A stretch of DNA of 12,345 nucleotides from Burkholderia sp. (GTDB taxonomy: Bacteria; Pseudomonadota; Gammaproteobacteria; Burkholderiales; Burkholderiaceae). This document shows positions 1-6,624 of the stretch, piece after piece (position 1 is the first letter of the stretch; every line of letters begins with the position of its first letter). The position numbers and the translations under genes are program-made. The notes under the pieces are model-generated. The model had not been told where the DNA came from, made no database searches, and saw only the letters and a list, made by a program, of their open reading frames with translations. Location of the stretch: NCBI GenBank assembly GCA_030151225.1, contig JASLEG010000033.1, forward strand, positions 1-12,345, in the 5' to 3' direction.

Positions 1-2225
1 GCGTATGGCTGCTGCTGCTCATGAGCTGGCGGCTGGAGGGCGAGCGCAAGCTGGGTGTCGCGTCGCTCGTGGTCGCGCTCGTGGCATGGGCGGGCGTGCT
101 CGTGTACGCGAACTTCAACGATCCGCAGCAGGTCAACGGCACACTGAGCGCTGCTGCGCCCGCGAGCGGCGCCAGCACCGGGATCGACGCCGCCGACTGG
201 CCCGCCTACGGGCGCACCCAGGAAGGCACGCGCTATTCGCCGTTGCAGCAGATCACGCCTGAGAATGCGAAGGATCTCCAGGTGGCCTGGACCTTCCGCA
301 CGGGTGATATGAAAGGGCCCAACGATCCTGTCGAGATTACCAACGAAGTCACCCCGATCAAGATCGGCGACCTGCTTTACCTATGCTCGCCGCATCAGAT
401 CCTGTTCGCGCTCGACGCGAAGACGGGCACGCTCAAGTGGAAGTTCGATCCGAAGCTGCAGGTCGATCCGTCGTTCCAGCACGTGACGTGCCGCGGCGTG
501 TCGTATGTCGATTTGTCGGCTAGCGCCACGGCGGCCGCACCCGCGGTTGCGCCGGCGAGCGATGTAGCAGCAGCCGCTACCGCGCCGACGAGCGACACCG
601 CGGCTGCCACGCCAACGAGCGACGCAGCCGCAACTGCCGCCGCGCCAGCGAGCGACGCCGCCGCAGCCGCTACCACCCCAGCAAGCGATGCCACGGCCGC
701 CTGTACGCGCCGCATCTACCTGCCGGTCAACGACGGCCACCTCTATGCGCTCGACGCGCAGACGGGCCAGCGCTGCGCCGATTTCGGCAACAACGGCGAC
801 CTCGACCTGCAGCACGCGCAGCCGGTCACCACGCCGGGCATGTACGAGCCGACCTCGCCGCCGATCGTCACGGGCAGCGTGATCATCGTGGCCGGTTCGG
901 TGGAGGACAACTTCTCGAACCGCGAGCCGTCGGGCGTGATCCGCGGCTTCGACGTGCGCACCGGCAAGCTGGTGTGGGCGTTCGATCCGGGCGCGAAGGA
1001 TCCGAACCATATCCCGGGCGACGGCGAGCACTACACGTGGAATTCGCCGAACTCGTGGGCGCCGGCCGCCTATGACGCGAAGCTCGACATCGTGTACCTG
1101 CCGATGGGTGTGACCACGCCCGACATCTGGGGCGGCAATCGCACCCCGGAACAGGAGCGTTTCGCGAGCGGCCTGCTCGCGCTGCACGCCTCCACCGGCA
1201 AGCTGGCCTGGTTCTACCAGACCGCGCACCACGATCTGTGGGACATGGATCAGCCCGCGCAGCCCACGCTCGCGGACATCACCGACAAGAGCGGCAACAC
1301 GGTGCCGGTGGTGTACGCCCCGGCCAAGACCGGCAACATCTTCGTGCTCGACCGCCGCACCGGCGCGACCGTCGTGCCGGCGCCGGAACTGCCGGTGCCG
1401 CAGGGCGCCGCGAAGGGCGATCACCTGTCGCCGACCCAGCCGTTCTCGGACCTCACGTTCCGTCCGAAGCAGAAGCTGACCGACGCGGACATGTGGGGCG
1501 CCACGATGTTCGACCAGCTGGTGTGCCGCGTGATGTTCCATCGCCTGCGCTACGAAGGCACCTTCACGCCGCCGTCCGAGCAGGGCACGCTGGTGTTCCC
1601 CGGCAACCTGGGCATGTTCGAGTGGGGCGGCATCGCCGTCGACACCGATCGCCAGATCGCGATCGCCAACCCGATCGCGCTGCCGTTCGTGTCGAAGCTG
1701 ATCCCGCGCGGCCCGGGCAATCCGATGGAGCCGGAACCGGGTGCGAAGGGCAGCGGCACCGAGTCGGGCATCCAGCCGCAATACGGCGTGCCGTTCGGCG
1801 TGACGCTGAACCCGTTCCTGTCGCCGCTCGGCCTGCCGTGCAAGCAGCCGGCCTGGGGCTACGTGTCGGCCATCGACCTGAAGACCAACCAGATCGTGTG
1901 GAAGCGCCGCATCGGCACGGTGCGCGACAGCTCGCCGGTCCCGCTGCCGTTCCGGATGGGCATGCCGATGCTCGGCGGCCCGGCCACCACGGCCGGCGGC
2001 GTGTTCTTCATCGGCGCGACCGCGGACAACTACATCCGCGGCTACGACACCAACAACGGCAAGCTGCTGTGGCAACAGCGCCTGCCGGCCGGCGGCCAGG
2101 CCACGCCGATGACCTATGAGGTCAACGGCAAGCAGTACGTGGTGATCGCTGCGGGCGGCCACGGTTCGTTCGGCACCAAGCTCGGCGATTACGTGATCGC
2201 CTACGCATTGCCGGACGGCAAGTAG
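1..2225 (+). CDS. gcd: Membrane-bound PQQ-dependent glucose dehydrogenase, 5' end missing
   Basis: Oxidises glucose to gluconolactone on the periplasmic face and passes electrons to ubiquinone. The frame is already open at the window edge; the ATG at 21 is internal. Only the last membrane helix of the N-terminal anchor is visible (about codons 45-120), then a linker and the beta-propeller starting at DWPAYG. Against E. coli Gcd recalled from memory, roughly 100 N-terminal residues are missing and the rest aligns to the end (GDYVIAYALPDGK). Family active-site residues are present: His of QHVTCRG (480-482), the Asp of DLWDMD equivalent to E. coli Asp466 (1242-1244), and Lys of APAKTGN equivalent to Lys493 (1326-1328). 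Long conserved blocks such as GVTTPDIWGGNRTPEQE and TFTPPSEQGTLVFPGN leave little doubt about the family. The oddity is an Ala/Ser/Asp/Thr/Pro-rich expansion at 514-701. No PQQ biosynthesis genes are in the window. The gene appears to stand apart from the porin, with a terminator between them. Confidence 0.97.
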   Translation, partial: VWLLLLMSWRLEGERKLGVASLVVALVAWAGVLVYANFNDPQQVNGTLSAAAPASGASTGIDAADWPAYGRTQEGTRYSPLQQITPENAKDLQVAWTFRTGDMKGPNDPVEITNEVTPIKIGDLLYLCSPHQILFALDAKTGTLKWKFDPKLQVDPSFQHVTCRGVSYVDLSASATAAAPAVAPASDVAAAATAPTSDTAAATPTSDAAATAAAPASDAAAAATTPASDATAACTRRIYLPVNDGHLYALDAQTGQRCADFGNNGDLDLQHAQPVTTPGMYEPTSPPIVTGSVIIVAGSVEDNFSNREPSGVIRGFDVRTGKLVWAFDPGAKDPNHIPGDGEHYTWNSPNSWAPAAYDAKLDIVYLPMGVTTPDIWGGNRTPEQERFASGLLALHASTGKLAWFYQTAHHDLWDMDQPAQPTLADITDKSGNTVPVVYAPAKTGNIFVLDRRTGATVVPAPELPVPQGAAKGDHLSPTQPFSDLTFRPKQKLTDADMWGATMFDQLVCRVMFHRLRYEGTFTPPSEQGTLVFPGNLGMFEWGGIAVDTDRQIAIANPIALPFVSKLIPRGPGNPMEPEPGAKGSGTESGIQPQYGVPFGVTLNPFLSPLGLPCKQPAWGYVSAIDLKTNQIVWKRRIGTVRDSSPVPLPFRMGMPMLGGPATTAGGVFFIGATADNYIRGYDTNNGKLLWQQRLPAGGQATPMTYEVNGKQYVVIAAGGHGSFGTKLGDYVIAYALPDGK
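514..701 (+). repeat. Degenerate Ala/Ser/Asp repeat inserted in a Gcd loop
   Basis: Between the conserved GVSY block and the CTRRIYLPVNDG block, Gcd carries about 60 residues made almost only of Ala, Thr, Pro, Ser and Asp. The core P-[AT]-S-D recurs five times at intervals of about 10-13 residues. The DNA is an imperfect repeat, with synonymous changes between units. The equivalent E. coli loop is short, as I recall it (around 15 residues). The position between propeller strands suggests a surface loop tolerant of length change. Confidence 0.85.
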
Positions 2226-2238
2226 GCGCGCCGCGCCC

Positions 2239-2290
2239 GGCGCCGCTGCGGGCAGGGTTTCGGCCTTGCCTGGCGGCGGCGCCTTTCCTT
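2239..2290 (+). terminator. Hairpin terminator after gcd
   Basis: An 8-bp perfect stem (GGCGCCGC at 2239-2246 with GCGGCGCC at 2276-2283) encloses a second, imperfect GGCA/TGCC hairpin. It is followed by TTTCCTT. It lies 14 bases after the gcd stop codon. The T-run is interrupted, so termination may be partial. Confidence 0.6.
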
Positions 2291-2408
2291 GCGTTTTCAT
2301 CGCTTCTCATGATGGCCGCGTGTGTCTGGCCGATGCCGGCGCAGCCTTCGCGGTGCCGGCGTCGGCCACCGGTCACGCGTGTCGATCAGGCCTCCTTTCC
2401 GCTCCCTC

Positions 2409-3503
2409 ATGTCCTCCGATTTCGTTGCGCGCGCAAGCGAGCGCGCCCGCCGTTCCGTTGGTCCTTCCCCGCGCCCGCGCCGCCGTGCCGCCACACGGGC
2501 GCTGGCCTTCGCCGCGCTGTGCGGCGCACCGTTCGCCGGCGCCTGCGCGCAGGGCTCCGTCACGCTGTACGGCGTGATCGACACCAGTATCGAAGTGACC
2601 AATCCCGGCTCGGGCTGGGTGCCGCGGCTCGACTCGGGCGCCTATCGCGGCTCGCGCATCGGCCTGAAGGGCAGCGAGCCGATCGGCGGCGGGATGCGCA
2701 TCCTGTTCGATCTCGAGAACGGCTTCGGCTCGAACGACGGCAGCTTCTCCACGGCCGGCACGCTGTTCAACCGGCAGGCGTGGGTCGGCGTGGGCGCGCC
2801 GTGGGGCGAGATCCGCGTGGGCCGCCAGTATTCGCCGATCTACATCCCGTTCAAGGGGCAGATCGATGCGTTCGGCGCCGGCACCATCGCGTCGGGGCTC
2901 AACAATCTCTCGAAGATCACGCCGTACGAAAGCAACGCGATCACCTACCTGTCGCCCGATTTCCACGGCTTCAGCACTACGCTGATGGTGTCGATGCGCG
3001 ATCCGTCATCGGGCGGCGCGAACGGGCTCGGCGGCACGATCGCGACCTTCGCCTACCGGCAGGGGCCGTTCCGCATCGCGTTCGCGCATCAGCAGACCAA
3101 CGACTCCGGCGCGCTGCGCTCGAACCTCGGCGGCGTGTCCTACACGCTCGGCAAGCTGACCGGCTTCGTGTCGATCTTCAACGGCGACGGCGGCACGCCG
3201 CGCTATCACGACGACGGCGCCGCCGTGTCGCTGCGCTACGCGGTGAGCAGGCGGCTGCGCGCCTCGGTCGGCTATGCGTTCATGCGCGACCGCTCGGGCG
3301 CCGGCAACGATGCCGACCAGTTCAGCGCGATGGGCGAGTACGACGTGTCGCCGAAGCTGCAGCTCTATGCGAGCGCGGGCTGGCTGCGCAATCGCGGCAC
3401 CGGCACCTTCACGCTGCGCGGCGTCAACGTGACGGGGCTCACGCCCGCATATCCGGGCGCCACCGTGAAGGGCATTCAGCTGGGGATGATCCAGCGCTTC
3501 TGA
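2409..3503 (+). CDS. Gram-negative outer-membrane porin (trimeric general porin family)
   Basis: A 364-residue precursor of a 16-strand beta-barrel porin for passive diffusion of small hydrophilic solutes. Diagnostic blocks are GSVTLYGVIDTSIE at the mature N-terminus, GSRIGLKGSEPIGGGMRILFDLENGF, the FNRQAWVGVGAPWGEIRVGRQYSP strand pair, and a C-terminal Phe after GIQLGMIQR, the usual barrel-assembly signal. The signal sequence runs to an A-C-A cleavage site near residue 47, giving a mature protein of about 317 residues. Its n-region is unusually long and arginine-rich (RPRRR before ALAFAAL). I chose the ATG at 2409 because there is no later in-frame ATG or GTG before the hydrophobic core. No clear Shine-Dalgarno sequence precedes it; the upstream bases are pyrimidine-rich. 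Substrate preference cannot be told from sequence. It appears monocistronic, between two terminators. Confidence 0.93.
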   Translation: MSSDFVARASERARRSVGPSPRPRRRAATRALAFAALCGAPFAGACAQGSVTLYGVIDTSIEVTNPGSGWVPRLDSGAYRGSRIGLKGSEPIGGGMRILFDLENGFGSNDGSFSTAGTLFNRQAWVGVGAPWGEIRVGRQYSPIYIPFKGQIDAFGAGTIASGLNNLSKITPYESNAITYLSPDFHGFSTTLMVSMRDPSSGGANGLGGTIATFAYRQGPFRIAFAHQQTNDSGALRSNLGGVSYTLGKLTGFVSIFNGDGGTPRYHDDGAAVSLRYAVSRRLRASVGYAFMRDRSGAGNDADQFSAMGEYDVSPKLQLYASAGWLRNRGTGTFTLRGVNVTGLTPAYPGATVKGIQLGMIQRF

Positions 3504-3506
3504 GGT

Positions 3507-3534
3507 CGACGGCGGCCGCGCGTGTCGGATTTTT
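3507..3534 (+). terminator. Rho-independent terminator after the porin gene
   Basis: Begins 4 bases after the porin stop codon. CGAC (3507-3510) pairs with GTCG (3524-3527), with further GCG/CGC pairing around a GCCG loop and one bulge. Five Ts follow at 3530-3534. A GTG that could start the downstream frame (3522) falls inside this hairpin, which argues against it as a real start. Confidence 0.65.
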
Positions 3535-3543
3535 CCCGAATGC

Positions 3544-3557
3544 GCGCAAGCTTGCGC
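3544..3557. repeat. Perfect 14-bp palindrome
   Basis: GCGCAAG followed directly by its reverse complement CTTGCGC, with no spacer. It lies 4 bases after the ATG of the broken DUF2165 gene and just before the G-run. It could be an operator half-site pair or chance in GC-rich DNA. Confidence 0.5.
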
Positions 3558-3564
3558 CGACGCA

Positions 3565-3584
3565 GGGGCGGGGGCGGGGGCGGG
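3565..3584 (+). other. G-quadruplex-type G-run
   Basis: Four runs of 4, 5, 5 and 3 guanines are separated by single cytosines, so the canonical G3+N1 pattern is met on the plus strand with the shortest possible loops. It encodes consecutive glycines near the start of the broken DUF2165 gene. The inner part is two exact hexamer units (GGGGGC), so length change by slippage is plausible. Confidence 0.8.
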
Positions 3585-4098
3585 ACGAGGATCGTTCGCC
3601 TCCCCAGGACCGCGGCCGTGTTCGCCATGGCGTTGTTCGCCTCGCTCGTCGCGTTCAACAACGTGACCGACTGCGCCACCCGTTTCGCCTTCGTCCATCA
3701 CGTGTTCCTGATGGACGGCATCTTTCCCGGCAACGGCATCCGCTGCCGCGCGATCGAAGCGGTGTCGGCGCCCCACGCCGGCCACCTCCGCATCATCTCG
3801 ATGGAAACGCTGACCGCGCTGCTGTGCGGGATCGGTGGCGCGCGGCGGCTGCGCGCGCCGCGCGAGCGAGGCGCGCTTTCAGGCCGCCGAGTCGTGCGCG
3901 ATCGCGGGCCTCACGCCGGGCTTCCTGACCTGGCAGGTGGTGTTCATGTCGACCGGCGGGGCGTGGTTCGGCATGTCGATGTCGAAGCCATGGAACGGCG
4001 TGCCCGATGCGTTCCGCTTCTTCGTCACGCTGCTGCTGGTGCTCGTGTACGGGTCGATGCGCAATCACGAACGGGTCGCCGATCGCGCCGGCCCGCGG

Positions 4099-4107
4099 TG
4101 CTAGAAT
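4099..4107 (+). promoter_or_regulatory. Extended -10 promoter element
   Basis: TGCTAGAAT matches the extended -10 pattern TGnTAtAAT in 5 of 6 positions of the hexamer. No good -35 box lies upstream, as is usual for extended -10 promoters. It would start a transcript near 4114, about 33 bases before the ATG at 4147. The TAG stop of the upstream broken gene forms the first three bases of the hexamer. Confidence 0.5.
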
Positions 4108-4146
4108 CGGCGGCCATTCCTTTGCGCCAATCCCTCCGGGGCCGCG

Positions 4147-4617
4147 ATGATCCGCCTGCGAGAACGATTCGACACGAGCCTGCGTCCGCATCTGGCCGGC
4201 GGCATGCTGCTGGCCGCGAGCGGCTTGTTGCTGCACGCGCTCGACGCGGCCTTCACGCCGCCCGGCTACGGTTTTCAGGACGGGCTCGCGTATCTGTGGA
4301 TTCCGCAACTGTTCGTCACGCTGCTGGCGGCGATCTTCGCGCCGCCGCCGGCCCTGCTGGCCGGCGCGCTGCTGGCGCAGGCCGCGTTCGTGGTGATCTT
4401 CGGCGGCTTCTCGCACTTTCCCGGCGGCCAGCTCGCCTATCTGCCGGCGATCATGGTGTCGTGCATCGGCACCTGCGTGGCGGCGATTCGCGCGAGGCGC
4501 ATGGCGGCCGGCACCGTGCATGCCCTGCGTGATGGCCTGGTGGCGACGAGCGCCGCGTGGCTGATCGCGTGGATCGGCCTCGCGGCGCTGCTGCGCCTCG
4601 CGGCGCGGTTCGGCTGA
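4147..4617 (+). CDS. Small integral membrane protein of unknown function
   Basis: I do not recognise the family. The 156-residue product is strongly hydrophobic with about five membrane helices (roughly residues 17-36, 48-66, 66-87, 97-114 and 135-152), a basic N-terminus (MIRLRERF) and a basic loop (IRARRM, near 115-119), consistent with an inner-membrane protein. The stretch GFQDGLAYLWIPQLF, with an Asp beside a helix, is reminiscent of but not diagnostic for transporters. There is no signal peptide and no cysteine pair. The ATG at 4147 is preceded by GGGG at 4138-4141, a weak ribosome site. It follows the broken DUF2165 gene, has its own extended -10 promoter, and converges on the chemoreceptor gene with a 19-base gap. 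Codon use is typical of the window, so it is probably a resident Burkholderia gene. Confidence 0.75.
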   Translation: MIRLRERFDTSLRPHLAGGMLLAASGLLLHALDAAFTPPGYGFQDGLAYLWIPQLFVTLLAAIFAPPPALLAGALLAQAAFVVIFGGFSHFPGGQLAYLPAIMVSCIGTCVAAIRARRMAAGTVHALRDGLVATSAAWLIAWIGLAALLRLAARFG

Positions 4618-4618
4618 A

Positions 4619-4645
4619 GGCGCGCCGCCTCGACGCTTACGCGCC
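4619..4645. terminator. Possible weak shared terminator between convergent genes
   Basis: GGCGCG (4619-4624) is complementary to CGCGCC (4640-4645), with a 15-base loop. It spans the gap between the membrane protein stop and the chemoreceptor stop. There is no T-run on either strand, so this is only a possibility. Confidence 0.25.
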
Positions 4646-6532
4646 GAGCCGGAAGAAGCCCACCGTCGCGTGCAGGTCGCGGCCCTGCGCGCTCAGCGAT
4701 TCCGAGGCCGCCGCCATTTCCTCGACCAGCGCCGCGTTCTGCTGCGTGGTCTGATCCATCGACGCCACCGCCTGGTTCACTTCCTCGATCGCGCGGCTCT
4801 GCTCGTGCGCCGAGGCCGCGATCTCGGTGGTGATCTGCGCGACGTTGCCCACCGCCTTGTTCAGTTCAGCGATGGTCTTGCCGGCCAGCCCGATCTGGTT
4901 CGCGCCCGAGCGCACGTTGCCGACCGAGGCCTCGAGCAGCGCCTTGATCTCCTTGGCCGCACCGGTGGAGCGCTGCGCGAGGTTGCGCACCTCGGAGGCC
5001 ACCACCGCGAAGCCGCGGCCGCTCTCGCCGGCACGCGCCGATTCCACGGCCGCGTTCAGCGCGAGGATGTTGGTCTGGAACGCGATGCCCTCGATGATGC
5101 CGACGATGCCGATGATGCGTTCCGATTCGCTGACGGCCGCCTCCATCGTCTTGGCCGCGTCGGTCACGGCGGCGTCGCCGCGGCGCGCCGTGTCCACCGC
5201 GCCCGAGGCGATCTGGTTGGCGTTCTTCGCGCGCTCGGCCGCCTCGCGCACGGTGCTGGCGAGCTGCTCCATCGCGGCGGCGGTCTGCTGGATCGAGGCG
5301 GCCTGCTGCTCGGTGCGGGTCGACAGGTCGCTGTTGCCGGCCGACACCTCGCGCGAGGCGGTCTCGAGCTGGGTGATGTTCGACGACACCGTCACCAGCA
5401 CGCCGTGCAGCTTCTCCACGAACGCGTTGAAGCGACCCGCGAGCAGGCCCACCTCGTCGTGGCTGACCACCGGCAGGCGGCGCGTGAGGTCGCCGTCACC
5501 CACCGCGATCTCGTTCATCGAGCCCGCCAGGCTGCGCAGCGGCACCACGATGCGGCGGCTCAGCGCGACGATCGCGATCAACGCCAGCACGATCACCAGC
5601 GCGCCGGTGCCGAGCAACTGCAGCGTGAGCGCGTTGGCGGCGGCCATCATCTCCGACTGCGGCTCCAGCGCGTAGTAGCGCCAGTTGTTCTTCGGCGAGG
5701 TGTAGGCGAAGGCCTGGTAGGCCGTGGAATCGATCGAGACCGGCGTGCGGCCGTCGGCGGCCGCCGCAAGCTGCGCGTAGCCGTCGCCGAGCGACTTGAA
5801 GTCCTTGAACTCGTGGCTCTTGTCGCGCGGGTCGATCAGCACGCGGCCGTTGTTGTCGGTCACGATCAGGTAGCCGGTGTCGCCGAAGCGGATGCCGTTG
5901 GTGAGCTTCGAGAAGCCCTCGAGCGACACGTCGCCCTCGAGCACGCCGAGCATCTCGCCGCTGGCGCTCTTCACGATCTTCGCGAACGGGATGATCGCGC
6001 CGCCCGAGCCGGCCGCGCTCAGATAGGGCGCCGGGCGCACCACGCGATCGCCGCCGGCTTCCATCGCGGCGGTGTACCACGGGCGCACGCGCGGATCGTA
6101 GTGATCGCCGTTCATGGTTTCCATCGGCCATTGCACGTAGCCGCCCCAGTGCGTGCCGATGTCGAGGTAGCGCATGGTCGGATGCGAATCGCCGAAGGCC
6201 TTGAGCAGCGTGAAGATGCGCTGCTCGACGCCGCCGTTGCTGTCCGGCGTCATCTTGCCGGTGTGCGTCAGGTAGTTGGTGATGCTTTCGTCTGCGGATT
6301 GCAGCTCGGGGCTCTGGCTCAGGTAGGTGAGGTTCTGTTCGACCTCGCGGAAGGTGCCGTCGAGCGATTCGTCGGCCTGCGTGATGCGGGCATGACTCGA
6401 TTGCTCGAACTCGTTGACGGCCTGATGACGCACGCTCAGCGTGCCCACCGTCGCGAGCACCGCGACGCTGAGCACGAGGGCGATGCCGAAGGCCAGGTTG
6501 ATCTTGAAACCGATCGAGCGCGACGCGACCAT
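4637..6532 (-). CDS. Methyl-accepting chemotaxis protein, dCache type
   Basis: A 631-residue inner-membrane chemoreceptor. Order: membrane helix 1 (about 12-33), periplasmic dCache sensor (about 38-300), membrane helix 2 (about 303-324), HAMP (327-380, with GDLTRRL), then the signalling coiled coil. The hairpin tip that contacts CheW and CheA is near 480-515 (EGIAFQTNILALNAAVESARAGE, GRGFAVVASEVRNLAQRS) and is of the 36-heptad class found in E. coli Tsr. The sensor has the Cache block DPRVRPWY (146-153) followed by a Tyr (170) and an Asp (201). These resemble the amino-acid-binding dCache motif, but the position after Tyr170 is not Asp. The C-terminus (VGFFRLGA) lacks the NWETF-type pentapeptide that tethers CheR. 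The ATG at 6532 is chosen over the GTG at 6613 because GGAAG (6540-6544) sits 7 bases upstream, the next residues (MVASRSIGFKINLAF) are a typical receptor start, and the GTG lies upstream of the probable transcription start. It is a lone receptor with no che genes beside it. Confidence 0.97.
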   Translation of the reverse strand: MVASRSIGFKINLAFGIALVLSVAVLATVGTLSVRHQAVNEFEQSSHARITQADESLDGTFREVEQNLTYLSQSPELQSADESITNYLTHTGKMTPDSNGGVEQRIFTLLKAFGDSHPTMRYLDIGTHWGGYVQWPMETMNGDHYDPRVRPWYTAAMEAGGDRVVRPAPYLSAAGSGGAIIPFAKIVKSASGEMLGVLEGDVSLEGFSKLTNGIRFGDTGYLIVTDNNGRVLIDPRDKSHEFKDFKSLGDGYAQLAAAADGRTPVSIDSTAYQAFAYTSPKNNWRYYALEPQSEMMAAANALTLQLLGTGALVIVLALIAIVALSRRIVVPLRSLAGSMNEIAVGDGDLTRRLPVVSHDEVGLLAGRFNAFVEKLHGVLVTVSSNITQLETASREVSAGNSDLSTRTEQQAASIQQTAAAMEQLASTVREAAERAKNANQIASGAVDTARRGDAAVTDAAKTMEAAVSESERIIGIVGIIEGIAFQTNILALNAAVESARAGESGRGFAVVASEVRNLAQRSTGAAKEIKALLEASVGNVRSGANQIGLAGKTIAELNKAVGNVAQITTEIAASAHEQSRAIEEVNQAVASMDQTTQQNAALVEEMAAASESLSAQGRDLHATVGFFRLGA

Positions 6533-6539
6533 TGCTTGT

Positions 6540-6544
6540 CTTCC
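6540..6544 (-). promoter_or_regulatory. Ribosome binding site of the chemoreceptor gene
   Basis: GGAAG in the mRNA sense, 7 bases before the ATG. It decides the start at 6532. Its GGA is also part of a possible masking stem (6542-6547 with 6563-6568). Confidence 0.75.
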
Positions 6545-6588
6545 GATGATGGGTTGTCCGAAATCGGAGGCCGTTTCGGTGGCCTCCG
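6542..6588 (-). promoter_or_regulatory. Structured 5' leader of the chemoreceptor mRNA
   Basis: Two inverted repeats share bases. Stem A is 8 bp (6565-6572 with 6581-6588, 8-base loop). Stem B is 6 bp (6542-6547 with 6563-6568, 15-base loop) and includes GGA of the ribosome site. The stems overlap at 6565-6568 and cannot form together, so A would leave the ribosome site open and B would partly hide it. A is clearly the stronger. Whether this acts as a switch is inference. Confidence 0.45.
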
Positions 6589-6596
6589 GTGACTGA

Positions 6597-6624
6597 TTAA
6601 CGTCATCGCGCACGAAGAGCTTGA
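6597..6624 (-). promoter_or_regulatory. Possible sigma-28 (FliA) promoter of the chemoreceptor gene
   Basis: On the minus strand, TCAAG (6620-6624) is followed by GACGTTAA (6597-6604), against the flagellar-type pattern of TAAA/TCAAG then GCCGATAA. The -10 matches 6 of 8 positions, and the spacing is about one base longer than the E. coli consensus. Flagellar sigma control of chemoreceptors is common. A start near 6590 gives a leader of about 58 bases. A run of ten As (Ts on the sense strand) lies just upstream at 6628-6637. Confidence 0.4.

Larger units (their letters stand above)
3540..4104 (+). pseudogene. DUF2165 family small membrane protein, broken by a frameshift
   Basis: Two frames together make one recognisable protein. 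From the ATG at 3540 the first frame gives IVRLPRTAAVFAMALFASLVAFNNVTD, then FAFVHHVFLMDGIFPGN and METLTALLCGIGGARRL. From about 3859 a different frame carries on with RASEARFQAAESCAIAGLTPGFLTWQVVFMSTGGAWFGM, then KPWNGVPDAFRFFVTLLLVLVYGSM and a TAG stop at 4102-4104. This order matches the DUF2165 family (about 160 residues, four membrane helices, function unknown). The switch falls in a GC-only stretch around 3852-3861 and corresponds to one extra or two missing bases. Several family aromatic residues also seem replaced, suggesting real decay rather than only a read error. A G-rich low-complexity segment near the N-terminus is also atypical. A sequencing error at the GC run remains possible. 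Confidence 0.75.

Noticed and set aside
381..2300. Long open frame on the minus strand opposite gcd (639 codons)
   Set aside because: The plus strand encodes an unmistakable Gcd here. The antisense product is Arg/Ala/His-rich low complexity, typical of GC-rich shadow frames.
3522..4532. A single 336-codon gene
   Set aside because: Only its first 110 or so codons resemble a family. The DUF2165 homology continues in another frame, and the tail overlaps a hydrophobic membrane protein in a different frame. Its GTG start lies in a terminator.
4670..6592. Open frame of 640 codons opposite the chemoreceptor
   Set aside because: Arg/His/Ala-rich with no domain; it mirrors the third-position GC bias of the real gene.
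6533..6613. GTG at 6613 as the chemoreceptor start
   Set aside because: It would add 27 residues before a typical receptor N-terminus, has no ribosome site, and lies upstream of the probable transcription start.
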